The notes: generated by a model from the letters alone, not told the origin. DNA of 64,000 bases from Calidifontibacter indicus (GCF_003386865.1 NZ_QTUA01000001.1:186001-250000); one strand, 5' to 3'. Positions 1 through 8,442 are shown, counted from the first letter of the stretch. Made by a program: numbers and translations.

Positions 1-669
1 GCCTCCACTCCGGATCCGGCTCGACTGCAACGACTTTCGCAGCTCGCGACACTCTTCGACGCGCCACTCGTGAGCGAACACCTGGCGTTCGTGCGGGCCG
101 CCGAGACGCCCGATTCGTTGCACGGCGACGTGCTCGAGGCAGGCCACCTGATGCCGCCGCCGCGCACCCGGCCGATGCTCGAGGTCGTCGTCGAGAACAT
201 CGAGATCGCGCAGGAGCAGCTGTCCGTTCCGCTCGCGATCGAGAACATCGCAGCGCTGCTGAGCTGGCCCGAGGACGAGTTGGACGAGCCGGAGTTCCTC
301 GGCGAGATCGTGCGCCGCACCGGCGTCCGGGTGGTGCTCGACGTGGCCAATCTGCACGCGAGCGCGGTCTCGCGTGGCACCGATGCCCACGAGGAACTGC
401 TGCGATTCCCGCTCGACGCCGTCGCCTATGTGCACGTCGCCGGCGGCACCGAACGCGACGGTCTCTACATCGACACCCACGCCCACCCCGTGCCCGACGC
501 GGTGTCGGAACTGCTGAGCGCCTACGTGGCACATCGAGTTTCGTGCGGCGCAACGGTGCCGGGGATCATGCTCGAACGGGACGCCGACGTGCGCGCCGAA
601 GCGGTGCTGCACGACCTCGACCGGATCGACTGCGCCGTCGCCCGGGGAGTCGCCCGTGTCGGCTCGTGA
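1..669 (+). CDS. DUF692 / MNIO-family protein, 5'-truncated by window edge
   Basis: The reading frame is open from base 1, so the true start lies outside the window; 222 C-terminal residues are visible. The family hallmarks are present in order: SEHLAFVR, GHLMPPP, ENIA (metal-ligand Glu), LDVANLH (Asp and His), YVHVAGG (His), DTHAHPV (Asp/His) and LERD (Glu). DUF692 proteins are TIM-barrel multinuclear iron enzymes (MNIO), several of which modify Cys residues of small ribosomal peptides together with a partner protein. A partner-like gene overlaps the 3' end by 14 bp. The family call is firm. The substrate is unknown, and any precursor-peptide gene would lie upstream of the window. Confidence 0.85.
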   Translation, partial: ASTPDPARLQRLSQLATLFDAPLVSEHLAFVRAAETPDSLHGDVLEAGHLMPPPRTRPMLEVVVENIEIAQEQLSVPLAIENIAALLSWPEDELDEPEFLGEIVRRTGVRVVLDVANLHASAVSRGTDAHEELLRFPLDAVAYVHVAGGTERDGLYIDTHAHPVPDAVSELLSAYVAHRVSCGATVPGIMLERDADVRAEAVLHDLDRIDCAVARGVARVGS

Positions 670-1084
670 CGAACTGGCCGCGCGCCAGAGCGGGGTCGTC
701 GGCGAACTGCTGCGCGGTCGCACGCCCGAGGGTTTCGACGAACTGCGCTCCCGCCACACCGGTCGCATCCTCGCGATGAAGCGGGTCGACGGCATGACCC
801 ACGTGCGACCCGAGATCCGAATGCTGCCCGAATGGCGCACGCGCACAACGGAGTTCGCCATGGCGACGACCTCGGGGCAGAGCGCAAATTGGGACGCGCA
901 GATGTTCGTCGAATGGGTGCGCGACCACCCGTATCCGGGCGACGACGACTGGGTCGTGCTCGACGACATCCGCAGCGGACGCTGCCGGCTGGCACGCGTC
1001 CGCATCACCGGCCACACCCATCTGATCTGGCATTACCGCCGGCGGGTGCACTCCTTGCCGTCGCTCTACGTGCCCTCGACCTGA
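656..1084 (+). CDS. small partner protein of the DUF692 enzyme (hypothetical)
   Basis: 142 residues with a GTG start that overlaps the DUF692 gene by 14 bp; a GGGGAG ribosome-binding site sits at 643-648 inside that gene. The N-terminal part (ARDELAARQSGVVGELLRGR, then TPEGFDEL) resembles the start of the small proteins that accompany DUF692 enzymes in actinobacteria (BufC/SCO6045-like: a Q-x-x-V-V-x-x-L helix followed by P-x-G-F-D). The C-terminal half is not recognised. It contains a mixed basic and aromatic tail (HTHLIWHYRRR) and no membrane segment. Translational coupling suggests it works with the upstream enzyme, probably by binding the substrate. That role is inferred from context and weak N-terminal similarity. 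Confidence 0.6.
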   Translation: MSARDELAARQSGVVGELLRGRTPEGFDELRSRHTGRILAMKRVDGMTHVRPEIRMLPEWRTRTTEFAMATTSGQSANWDAQMFVEWVRDHPYPGDDDWVVLDDIRSGRCRLARVRITGHTHLIWHYRRRVHSLPSLYVPST

Positions 1085-1341
1085 CCGGGCTCCGGCTCGT
1101 CGAGCAGGGCTTCCACCCGCACCGAGCGACGACGCACCATCCAGAACGCTGCCAGGCAGAGCAGGAAGCCGGCGAAGAAGCCGCCGGCGAGCGCCGGCAT
1201 GCCGTCGGCGTCCGACCCGCCCTTGGCCCAGACGATCGCGGCCAGCACGGTCACCACGAGGCACAGGCCCGCCACGACTGCCACCATCGCCGCCGCGACC
1301 CGCAGCGCGATGATCCGGAACATGCTCGGCTTCTCACTCAC
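1066..1341 (-). CDS. small two-helix membrane protein
   Basis: 91 residues from a GTG at 1341; a TTG at 1350 would add three residues, and neither has a strong Shine-Dalgarno. Two hydrophobic segments are clear: roughly residues 8-32 (IIALRVAAAMVAVVAGLCLV and onward) and 43-62 (MPALAGGFFAGFLLCLAAFW), followed by an Arg-rich RRRS stop-transfer and an acidic cytoplasmic tail. It converges with the DUF692-partner gene and overlaps its 3' end by 19 bp. I recognise no family. The predicted location is the cytoplasmic membrane and the function is unknown. Confidence 0.6.
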   Translation of the reverse strand: MSEKPSMFRIIALRVAAAMVAVVAGLCLVVTVLAAIVWAKGGSDADGMPALAGGFFAGFLLCLAAFWMVRRRSVRVEALLDEPEPGQVEGT

Positions 1342-1371
1342 GGCGCCCAAGGGTACGCGTAGGTTCGGACC

Positions 1372-2352
1372 ATGGCAGCCTTACCGGGACGGCGCAGCAG
1401 CTCCCCCAAGGTCGAGATCGAGGTCGGCGAGCGCATCGTGTCGGTGTCGAACCCCGACCGGGTCTACTTCCCTGCTCGGGGCGAGACGAAGCTCGATCTC
1501 GTCAACTACTACCTGTCGGTCGGTGACGGCATCGTGCGCGCGCTGCGCGACCGTCCGTGCATGCTGCACCGCTTCCCGACCGGCGTTTCCGGGGAGAAGG
1601 TGCACCAGAAGCGGCTGCCGCACGGCGCGCCCGAGTGGATAGACACCGTGCGCGTCTTCTTCCCGCGCTACAAACGCACCGCCGACGAGCTCTGCGTCAC
1701 CGAGCTCGCACAGGTGATCTGGGCAGTGCAGATGTCGACGGTCGAGTTCCACCCCTGGAACTCCCGACGCCCGGAGATCGAGAAGCCCGACGAGTGGCGC
1801 ATCGACCTCGACCCGATGCCCGAGTGCGGGTTCGACCGGGTGCGACGCGTCGCCGACGTCTGCTGGGAACTCCTTGACGAGTTGGGAATTCGCGGCTTCC
1901 CCAAGACCAGCGGCGGGTCAGGGCTGCACATCTACGTGCGGATCGAGCAGGAGTGGGGATTCCAGGACGTTCGTCGCGCCGCGCTGGCGTTCGCCCGGGA
2001 GGTGGAGCGCCGGGCACCCGGCGACGTCACGACCACGTGGTGGCGCAAGGATCGCGACCCAGCTTCCTTGTTCGTCGACTACAACCAGAACGCCCGCGAC
2101 CACACGATGGCGTCGGCCTACTCGGTGCGGGGCAACCCCGAAGGCACGGTGTCCACCCCGTTCGACTGGGACGAACTGGCCGACATCGACCCGCGGGAGT
2201 GCACCATCGCCACGGTGCCGGCCCGCTACGCGCAGGTGGGCGACCTCACCGCCGAGATCGACGAGGTCGCCCACCGATTGGACGTGCTGCTCGATTGGGC
2301 CGCCCGCGACGAACGCGACGGCGCGCAGATGCCGCCCGAGCCGAACGAGTAG
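1372..2352 (+). CDS. stand-alone LigD-type DNA polymerase/primase domain protein
   Basis: 326 residues matching the polymerase domain of the NHEJ ligase LigD, an archaeo-eukaryotic-primase-like polymerase that adds ribo- or deoxynucleotides at broken DNA ends. Visible motifs are an early SNPDRVYFP, the catalytic RIDLDP (two Asp), the SGGSGLHIYV motif with its catalytic His, and a late LFVDYNQNARDHT motif. The ligase and phosphoesterase modules of full LigD are absent, as in the PolD1/PolD2 proteins of mycobacteria. No ku gene or ligase is in the window. A role in end-joining or gap-filling repair is inferred from the family. Confidence 0.88.
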   Translation: MAALPGRRSSSPKVEIEVGERIVSVSNPDRVYFPARGETKLDLVNYYLSVGDGIVRALRDRPCMLHRFPTGVSGEKVHQKRLPHGAPEWIDTVRVFFPRYKRTADELCVTELAQVIWAVQMSTVEFHPWNSRRPEIEKPDEWRIDLDPMPECGFDRVRRVADVCWELLDELGIRGFPKTSGGSGLHIYVRIEQEWGFQDVRRAALAFAREVERRAPGDVTTTWWRKDRDPASLFVDYNQNARDHTMASAYSVRGNPEGTVSTPFDWDELADIDPRECTIATVPARYAQVGDLTAEIDEVAHRLDVLLDWAARDERDGAQMPPEPNE

Positions 2353-2353
2353 C

Positions 2354-3196
2354 TCAGCCGCGGGGCGGATCGAGCAGGGCGCCCCGTCCCATCCGGTCGC
2401 GCACATCGGCCAGCTGCGGCGCGAGGCCTCGGCGTTCACGCTGCATCCGCCACACGCCGGCAAGGTCGTCCCGGGTGGTGCTGACGATGTCGACGCGGCT
2501 GTCGGGGTCGTCGTACCAGTCGACCGGCACCTCGTGGATGCGCAGCCCCGCCCGCTCCGCCAGCACCAGCAACTCGGTGTCGAAGAACCAACTGGTGTCG
2601 GTGACCATCGGCAACAGTTCGCGGGCGACGTCGGCCCGGATCGCCTTGAAACCGCACTGTGCGTCGCTGAACCGGGCGTGCAAGGTGGCGCGCAGGATGA
2701 GGTTGTACGAGCGCGAGATGAACTCCCGCTTGGGCCCTCGGACGACGTTGGCGCCGCGCGCCAGCCGGGAGCCGATGGCGACGTCGGAGTGGCCTGACAT
2801 CAACGCCCCGACCAGCGGCGCCAGCGCACTGAGGTCGGTCGACAGGTCAACGTCCATGTAGGCCAGCACCGCGGCGTCCGACTCCGACCACACCTGCTTC
2901 AGGGCCCGGCCGCGCCCCTTGCGCTCCAGGTGCACCACCCGCAGACTCGGCAGGTGCCGGGCGAGCGCGCGGGCCTTCTGGAAGGTGCCGTCGGTCGAGG
3001 CGTTGTCGGCCACGGTGATCCGGAACGGGTAGGCGAAGTGCTGCACGAGGTAGTCGTGCACCGTGCGCACGCTCGCCTCGAGCGCGACCTCCTCGTTGTA
3101 GACCGGGATCACCACGTCGAGGACGGGGTGCCCCAACGGCCCGGTGCGAGGCGCCGGATTCACCTTCTCCTGCGGCATGTCGACGAGTACGGTCAT
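2354..3196 (-). CDS. family 2 glycosyltransferase, polyprenyl-phosphate sugar synthase type
   Basis: 280 residues with a strong AAAGGAGTT ribosome-binding site before ATG 3196. The GT-A fold motifs are VVIPVYNEE (about residue 29), DNASTDGT, MDVDLSTDL (DxD-like metal site) and GSRLARGANVVRGPKREF, typical of dolichyl/polyprenyl-phosphate glucose or mannose synthases. No membrane helix is visible, so it probably acts at the inner face of the membrane and transfers sugar from a nucleotide donor to polyprenyl phosphate. It lies 29 bp downstream of a GT39-type transferase that would use such a donor, so the two form a likely operon. It converges with the LigD-like gene, with one base between the stops. 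Confidence 0.85.
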   Translation of the reverse strand: MTVLVDMPQEKVNPAPRTGPLGHPVLDVVIPVYNEEVALEASVRTVHDYLVQHFAYPFRITVADNASTDGTFQKARALARHLPSLRVVHLERKGRGRALKQVWSESDAAVLAYMDVDLSTDLSALAPLVGALMSGHSDVAIGSRLARGANVVRGPKREFISRSYNLILRATLHARFSDAQCGFKAIRADVARELLPMVTDTSWFFDTELLVLAERAGLRIHEVPVDWYDDPDSRVDIVSTTRDDLAGVWRMQRERRGLAPQLADVRDRMGRGALLDPPRG

Positions 3197-3225
3197 GATT
3201 CAACTCCTTTCTTGCACAGGGCCGT

Positions 3226-5391
3226 TCAGCTGCCGGAGAGCGGCTGGGTGAGGTCGTAGAAGGTGGTGCCGCCGATCGTGACCGACTTGAAGTTGGCGGT
3301 CACCCACGAGCTGATCTGCGACGCGGTGTTCGAGCCGCCGCCCGTAGCCCCGCCCATGCCGCCACCGGCGAGGAAGTAGTGGATCTTGCCCTCGGCGACG
3401 TACTGCTTGAACTGGGCCAGGGTCGGTGACGGGTCGCTGCCGTTGAAGCCGCCGATCGACATCACCGGTTGACCACTGCCGAGCTGGAGCCCGGCCGCGT
3501 TCTGGCTGCCGATCGCGGCCGCCGCCCAGGTGTACTTCGACGAATCCGCCTGCAGCGCAGCCACAACCGCGGTGTTCGGGGTGCTGGCGTTGAGCAGACC
3601 GCCCATGCCGCCGGTCTGGCCGGTGCCGGTGGCGCCGCCCGTGGTACCGCCGGGTGCACCCGTGGTGCCTCCGTTGGTGCCTCCGTTGGTGCCACCAGGA
3701 GCACCCGGGGTCGTGCCGTTCGTGCCACCGGTGCCGTTCGTGCCCTGACCCGGGGCTCCGCCGAAGCCACCGGTGGGCGGGGTGCCGCCGCGAGCGCCAC
3801 CCATGCCACCCATGCCGCCGGTGCTCGGGCCAGCCGTCACGATCGAGCCCACATGCCCGGTCTGCAAGGTGGTCCAGGAGTACGCCGCCGGGCCCGCGAG
3901 ACCGGCCACGATCGCACCCGCGACCACGAACGGAATCGCCTTGCGGTGCAACAGGTTCAGCCCCAGCATCAGCGCCGCCGCGGCCAGGCCGACAGCCAGC
4001 ACTCCGAAGCGCAGCCAGTCGCCGTACGCCGTGGTGCGGCTGAGCAGCACCCAGCCCCAGACCGACGCCGCGACGGTCGCCGCGGCGAGCGTGCCGCGTC
4101 CGAACCAGCCGTCACGCTTCTCCCACGCCTCGGCCGCACCCATGCCCACGACAGCGGCGACGGCCGGGGCGAGAGCGACGGTGTAGTACTCGTGGAAGAT
4201 GCCCGCCATGAACGAGAAGGTCAGGCCGGTGACCAGCAGCCAACCGCCCCACACCAGGTAGGCGGCACGCCGCAGGTCCGTGCGCGGACGGCGTCCGCGG
4301 ATCACCAGACCGGCCACGAGCAGCACGAGTGCGGCCGGGATCAGCCAGGAGATCTGCCCGCCGATCTGGCTGCTGAACATGCGGCCGATGCCGGTGGTGC
4401 CCCAGCCGTTGCCGCCGCCGACGGAGCCGGTCTCGTTGCCGTTCAGACGGCCGAAACCGTTGTAGCCGAAGGTGAGCGAGAGGAACGAGTTGTCCTGGCT
4501 GCCACCGATGTAGGGCCGCATCGATGCCGGCACGAGTTCGACGATCGCGACCCACCAGCCGGCCGACAACACCATCGCGGCAACACCCGCGACCGCCCCG
4601 ACGACGCGACGCCGAAGGGTGGTGTTGGCGGCAACCAGGTAGGCGATGCCGAAGAACGGCACGACGAGCAGCACCTGCAGCGTCTTGGTCAGGAAGCCCA
4701 GCCCGATGAAGACGCCGACCAGCATCATCCACTTGGCCGAGCCCTTCTCGATCGAGCGCATCGTGGCCCAGGCACCGAGCGCCATCAAGAGCACGAGCAG
4801 TGCGTCGGGGTTGTTGAAGCGGAACATCAGCACCGCCACCGGGGTCAGCGACATCACCGCGCCCGACAGCAGACCCGCCGCGGCGCCGAAGTAGCGCTTC
4901 ACCGTCGCGTACACGACGCCGACGGTCGCGAGGCCCATGAGCACCTGCGGCAGCAGGATCGCGAACGAGTTCAGCCCGAAGACCCGGATCGACAGCGCCA
5001 TCGCCCACAACGAAGCCGGCGGCTTGTCGACGGTGATCGCGTTCGCGGCGTCGGACGATCCGTAGAAGAACGCCTTCCAGCTGTGCGAACCGGCCTGTGC
5101 CGCTGCGGAATAGAACGAGTTGGCGTAACCGCTCGCCGTCAGGTTGTAGAAGTAGGCGATCGCGGTGAGGAGCAACAGTCCCAGCAACGCCGGACGCGCC
5201 CACCGCGGGTCGGTGTCGGCGCCCCGAACCACCCGGGCGAACCGTCCGCCGGAGTGGCCGGGTGCGCCACGCTCACCGCGTTCTGCGGCTGCCGAGTCGG
5301 CAGAGGTGGCACGCGTCGGTCGCCAGCGACTGAGGCTGCGTGGTTGCGACTGGGGATTTGTGGTGCGCAGCTGCGCGATGGCGTCGTCCAT
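3226..5391 (-). CDS. GT39/ArnT-like membrane glycosyltransferase with Gly/Thr-rich insert
   Basis: About 721 residues from ATG 5391, which has GGTGG upstream; a GTG at 5400 would add three. After a basic cytoplasmic N-terminus come about 10-12 membrane helices. The first large loop carries the GT-C Asp region (AITVDKPPASLWAMAL), as in actinobacterial dolichyl-phosphate-mannose:protein mannosyltransferases and ArnT. After the last helix there is a low-complexity Gly/Thr/Asn/Pro segment (3600-3830), then a globular end containing YTWAAAAIGSQNAAGLQLGS and IGGFNGSDPSP. The family moves a sugar from a polyprenyl-phosphate donor to protein or lipid on the outer face of the membrane. The adjacent GT2 gene probably makes the donor. 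The acceptor is unknown. Confidence 0.85.
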   Translation of the reverse strand: MDDAIAQLRTTNPQSQPRSLSRWRPTRATSADSAAAERGERGAPGHSGGRFARVVRGADTDPRWARPALLGLLLLTAIAYFYNLTASGYANSFYSAAAQAGSHSWKAFFYGSSDAANAITVDKPPASLWAMALSIRVFGLNSFAILLPQVLMGLATVGVVYATVKRYFGAAAGLLSGAVMSLTPVAVLMFRFNNPDALLVLLMALGAWATMRSIEKGSAKWMMLVGVFIGLGFLTKTLQVLLVVPFFGIAYLVAANTTLRRRVVGAVAGVAAMVLSAGWWVAIVELVPASMRPYIGGSQDNSFLSLTFGYNGFGRLNGNETGSVGGGNGWGTTGIGRMFSSQIGGQISWLIPAALVLLVAGLVIRGRRPRTDLRRAAYLVWGGWLLVTGLTFSFMAGIFHEYYTVALAPAVAAVVGMGAAEAWEKRDGWFGRGTLAAATVAASVWGWVLLSRTTAYGDWLRFGVLAVGLAAAALMLGLNLLHRKAIPFVVAGAIVAGLAGPAAYSWTTLQTGHVGSIVTAGPSTGGMGGMGGARGGTPPTGGFGGAPGQGTNGTGGTNGTTPGAPGGTNGGTNGGTTGAPGGTTGGATGTGQTGGMGGLLNASTPNTAVVAALQADSSKYTWAAAAIGSQNAAGLQLGSGQPVMSIGGFNGSDPSPTLAQFKQYVAEGKIHYFLAGGGMGGATGGGSNTASQISSWVTANFKSVTIGGTTFYDLTQPLSGS
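3600..3830 (-). repeat. low-complexity GGT/GGC codon repeat inside the GT39 gene
   Basis: Runs of degenerate Gly-Gly-Thr, Gly-Thr-Asn and Gly-Ala-Pro codons encode a flexible linker between the last membrane helix and the C-terminal extracellular segment. The units are irregular and in frame. Their number could vary by slippage. Confidence 0.7.
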
Positions 5392-5473
5392 GCCGACCAC
5401 CGTGGCGGCGCCGGCTATGCGGCTGCTGTGGGTCGCTTAGGTCGCGCTGATGGACCGTCGTCCACACGCGGAT

Positions 5474-5504
5474 CCCGCTCTTCGCCCCTGGTGCGAAGAG
5501 CGGG
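5474..5504 (-). terminator. 12-bp perfect hairpin after the DUF4352 gene
   Basis: The arms 5474-5485 (CCCGCTCTTCGC) and 5493-5504 are perfectly complementary around a 7-nt loop. The hairpin starts 12 bp past the stop codon of the minus-strand DUF4352 gene. There is no T-run after it, as is common for actinobacterial intrinsic terminators. Confidence 0.75.
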
Positions 5505-5516
5505 ACGACCGCGCGG

Positions 5517-6329
5517 TCACTGGGTGAGCGACACCTTCGTGCCGCCGGAGAACATCGAGTCGTGCAGCTCGATGGAGGCCGGCTTGGCACCCGCCGGCAT
5601 GTCGTAGACCAGCGTGCCGCTCATCTGGTTGCCGGGGTTGATCTCCTTCATCCAGATCTCGTTGTTCTTCATGTAGATCGCCGCCGTCGAGTCGGGGCTG
5701 AAGGTGCGGCCCTGGGCGTCGGTGAGCTCCTGGTTGCTGTCGAACATCGTCTGCGGCTTGTCGCCGATGTTCTTCACGGTCAGCGTGATCAGCACGTACT
5801 GCCCCTGCGCCTGCTGACCGAGGTATTGGTCGCCGACGCTCTTGACGCCGGTCTGCACCTTGGTGACGGTGAACTCGAACTTGCCGTCGCGCACCGGGGT
5901 GTTGAGGCCGGGGGTGGTGTTCTTCTTCGCCGCCTCGGACGTTGCGCCGGTCGTCGCCTTGGTCGTCGCCCCGCTCGTCGCAGCGGACGAACTCGACTGT
6001 GCCGCAGACGATTCCGGGGAGATCGACGAGGATTGCGTCGACGCGGTGTCGGTCGAGGTGTCCCCTCCACCGCCGGCGGCCGCCGCACCGCCGCCGACCA
6101 GGAGGAGAGCGCCGAGCCCGGTGAGCACCTTGTGGCGCAGGAACCAGTTCTTCTTCTGCGGCGCGCCGACGTACGGCGGCGCCGGCGGCAGGTGACCCTG
6201 CTGGTTGTACGGCGAGGGCTGCCGGCCGTGCCACTGCCGGCCGTTGCCTGGTGCCTGGGCGTTGCCCGGCGCCTGGCCGTTGTTCTGGACGGGGTTCTGA
6301 CCGTTGCCGGGGTGCTGCTGAGCGTTCAT
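5517..6329 (-). CDS. DUF4352-domain membrane-anchored protein
   Basis: 270 residues; ATG 6329 is preceded by AAAGGA at good spacing. The N-terminus is a Gln/Asn/Gly/Pro-rich cytoplasmic stretch, followed by one membrane helix near residues 65-85 (KVLTGLGALLLVGGGAAAAG). Next comes a Ser/Thr-rich linker and a C-terminal immunoglobulin-like DUF4352 domain from about residue 145 (KFEFTVTKVQTG, YVLITLTVKNIGDKPQT, LVYDMP). Proteins of this build are exported actinobacterial surface proteins of unknown role. The extracellular topology is inferred. Its own terminator follows, and a sensor kinase is divergently encoded upstream. Confidence 0.8.
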   Translation of the reverse strand: MNAQQHPGNGQNPVQNNGQAPGNAQAPGNGRQWHGRQPSPYNQQGHLPPAPPYVGAPQKKNWFLRHKVLTGLGALLLVGGGAAAAGGGGDTSTDTASTQSSSISPESSAAQSSSSAATSGATTKATTGATSEAAKKNTTPGLNTPVRDGKFEFTVTKVQTGVKSVGDQYLGQQAQGQYVLITLTVKNIGDKPQTMFDSNQELTDAQGRTFSPDSTAAIYMKNNEIWMKEINPGNQMSGTLVYDMPAGAKPASIELHDSMFSGGTKVSLTQ

Positions 6330-6421
6330 TTCGGGTCCTTTCCGAGGGTGTTCGGTTGAATGCCCCAAGTGGACGCCGGCACGGCCCCTTGCCACCTCCG
6401 TCCGCAGGCTCGCCCTGCCTC

Positions 6422-6467
6422 CACCGATCGGGGGAGCCTGCCCGGCACGGCCGCACCGATCGGGGGA
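6422..6467. promoter_or_regulatory. paired CACCGATCGGGGGA direct repeats upstream of the kinase gene
   Basis: Two identical 14-bp copies, 6422-6435 and 6454-6467, begin exactly 32 bp apart (about three helical turns) in the divergent spacer between the DUF4352 gene and the two-component system. Each contains the palindrome CCGATCGG. The spacing on one DNA face suggests a regulator-binding site, possibly autoregulation by the adjacent LuxR-type response regulator. This is a pattern seen in sequence; binding is inferred. Confidence 0.4.
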
Positions 6468-6502
6468 TCCGGCTGTCGGTGCGTGCCCCTATGTTTGGGC
6501 GC

Positions 6503-7786
6503 ATGAACGACTCGTCCGGACGCAGCGCACGAGCGTGGCGCCGGGTGCGGACGACCACGCTCGTGCTGATGGCGATCTGCTCCACCACGCTCGGCGTCGC
6601 CTACTACGACGCCCGGCAGGCCGGTGTCACTTCGTCCGACGTGCAGACCGAAACCAACGGCTGGAGCCTGCTCGGCTGGTTCGTCGCGGTGTCCATCTGC
6701 GTGTGCCTCGTCTGGCGCCGGCGTTGGCCGTGGCAGATCTTCCTCGCCGGGTGCATCGCCACCATCGTGTTGCCGATCGACGGATTCCTGCCGCTCGCCG
6801 GGCTGTTCACTGTGCTGCTGCTGGGAACTGCACCACGACGCGCCGCGGCGGCCACCGCGCTGGCCACGGTCGCTGTGGGAGTCTCGGTGGCTCGCGACGT
6901 ACACGACGGCGTGCCGTCGGTGTCCTCGATGTGGCGCAGCGTTTTTCCTTATGCCAAAGACACCGCGTTCCCGTGGTGGCTGGTGCTGATCATCACCCTG
7001 GTGCTCGTCGGGGCCGACGTGCTGATCGTGGCGTTGCTGCGCAGCCGGCGCGCGCTCGACACGACCACCCGCAGCCAAGCGATCGCCACCGTCGAGATCA
7101 GCCGGTTGAGCGAGGAGGTGGCCCGGCGCGCCGAGCGCGAGCGCATCGCCCGCGAGATCCATGACGCCCTCGGTCACCGGCTGTCGCTGCTCAACCTGCA
7201 CGCCGGGGCGCTGGAGATGGCCGCCGGTGACAACCCGAAGATCGCGCGCAGCGCGCGGGTCGTGCGCGAGAGTGCCCAGCAGTCGATGGCCGACCTGCGG
7301 TCGTTGCTCGGGCTGCTGCGCGAGCCCGGCGACCCCGATGTCAGCAAGGCGCTGCTCACTCTCAACGACCTGCCCCGGCTGATCGACGAGTCGCTCGCCG
7401 CGGGCAGCCCGGTGGCGTCGTCGATCTTCATCGACGACTCCTCGCCCCTCGACGAACAGGTGAGCCACACCGTCTACCGCATCACTCAGGAACTCCTCAC
7501 CAACGCCCGCAAGCACTCCCCGCACGAGATGATCCGGCTGCACCTCGAGGCGCGTCCGTCGAGCGGCATCGAGATCTCGACGGCCAACCGGATGGCGCCG
7601 GGCACCCAAGGCACCCCAGGCACCCGGGCGTCGTTCCGCCCGGGCAACGGCCTGACCGGCATCCACGAACGCGTCACCCAATGCGGTGGTCAGTCGTGGG
7701 CGTGGGTCGACGACGACGGTGCGTTCCGGGTATTGGTGCGTCTGCCGTGGCAGTTCCGTCCGGCCGAACAGAAGGTGAGCCGATGA
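6503..7786 (+). CDS. NarL/DesK-type sensor histidine kinase
   Basis: 427 residues from ATG 6503; ATG 6491 would add four. Neither start has a clear ribosome-binding site, and TATGTT at 6490-6495 could be a -10 box for a leaderless message. About five membrane helices fill residues 17-180. A HisKA_3 dimerisation domain follows with the phosphoacceptor H220 in AREIHDALGH. The HATPase domain shows the N-box (ITQELLTNARKHS) and the G-box (GNGLTGIHERV). The last codon overlaps the response regulator gene by ATGA. The signal is unknown; the short extracellular loops suggest membrane or small-molecule sensing. Confidence 0.9.
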   Translation: MNDSSGRSARAWRRVRTTTLVLMAICSTTLGVAYYDARQAGVTSSDVQTETNGWSLLGWFVAVSICVCLVWRRRWPWQIFLAGCIATIVLPIDGFLPLAGLFTVLLLGTAPRRAAAATALATVAVGVSVARDVHDGVPSVSSMWRSVFPYAKDTAFPWWLVLIITLVLVGADVLIVALLRSRRALDTTTRSQAIATVEISRLSEEVARRAERERIAREIHDALGHRLSLLNLHAGALEMAAGDNPKIARSARVVRESAQQSMADLRSLLGLLREPGDPDVSKALLTLNDLPRLIDESLAAGSPVASSIFIDDSSPLDEQVSHTVYRITQELLTNARKHSPHEMIRLHLEARPSSGIEISTANRMAPGTQGTPGTRASFRPGNGLTGIHERVTQCGGQSWAWVDDDGAFRVLVRLPWQFRPAEQKVSR

Positions 7787-8442
7787 CCGACCCTCGACCG
7801 ATCCGAGTGCTCATCGTCGATGACGACCCGATGGTGATCGCCGGGCTCGAGCTGATCGTCGGCTCGGCACCCGACATCGACGTGGTGGGCACCGCGACCG
7901 ACGGCGACGAGGTGATCGACGCCATCCACCGGCACCACCCCGACGTGGTGCTGCTCGACGTACGGATGAAGCGGCAGGACGGCCTGGTCACCACCGCGGC
8001 GCTCAACCGGCTGCCGCACCCGCCACGGATCATCGTGTTGACCACCTGGGACACCGACGACGTGGTGCGGCGCGCGATCGCCGGCGGCGCGGCCGGGTTC
8101 CTGCTCAAGACCGCCAACCCCGCCGACATCGTCCAGGCCGTCCGCACGGTGCACGCCGGCGCGGGGGTGCTGTCGCCCGACAAGGTGCCCTACGTCTTCG
8201 ACGTGCTCAACGAGGGCCGCAGCGATCGCGACGCGGCCAGCGCGGCGTTGTCGAGGTTGAGCGCGCGCGAACGCGACGTCGCCGTCGAGGTCGCCCGCGG
8301 ACTGTCCAACGCGCAGATCGGCGCCAAGCTCTACCTCGGCGAGGCGACGGTGAAGACACACCTCGCCAATGCGCAACGCAAGCTCGGTGTCGGCGGACGC
8401 GTCGGGGTCGCGGTGCTCGTCACCAAGGCCGGGCTGGTCTGA
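7783..8442 (+). CDS. NarL/FixJ-family response regulator
   Basis: 219 residues; the ATG overlaps the kinase stop (ATGA), so the pair is translationally coupled. The receiver domain has an acidic pocket (VDDDP, residues 12-16), phosphoacceptor D59 in VVLLDVRM and a conserved Lys in FLLKTANP. A LuxR-type helix-turn-helix occupies about residues 155-219 (LSARERDVAVEVARG and GEATVKTHLANAQRKLGV). It is predicted to bind DNA as a phosphorylated dimer. The paired repeats at 6422-6467 are candidate targets. Confidence 0.92.
   Translation: MTDPRPIRVLIVDDDPMVIAGLELIVGSAPDIDVVGTATDGDEVIDAIHRHHPDVVLLDVRMKRQDGLVTTAALNRLPHPPRIIVLTTWDTDDVVRRAIAGGAAGFLLKTANPADIVQAVRTVHAGAGVLSPDKVPYVFDVLNEGRSDRDAASAALSRLSARERDVAVEVARGLSNAQIGAKLYLGEATVKTHLANAQRKLGVGGRVGVAVLVTKAGLV

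Noticed and set aside
3600-3830. Tandem DNA repeat as an independent element
   Set aside because: The repeats are in frame within the GT39 gene and encode its Gly-rich linker.
3469-5607. 712-codon plus-strand ORF
   Set aside because: It is antisense to the GT39 gene. The translation is Arg/Gly/Asp-rich with no fold or motif, a shadow of strong GC3 bias.
6326-7681. 451-codon minus-strand ORF
   Set aside because: It lies opposite the kinase gene, which has complete HisKA_3 and HATPase motifs; the antisense product is low-complexity His/Arg/Gly.
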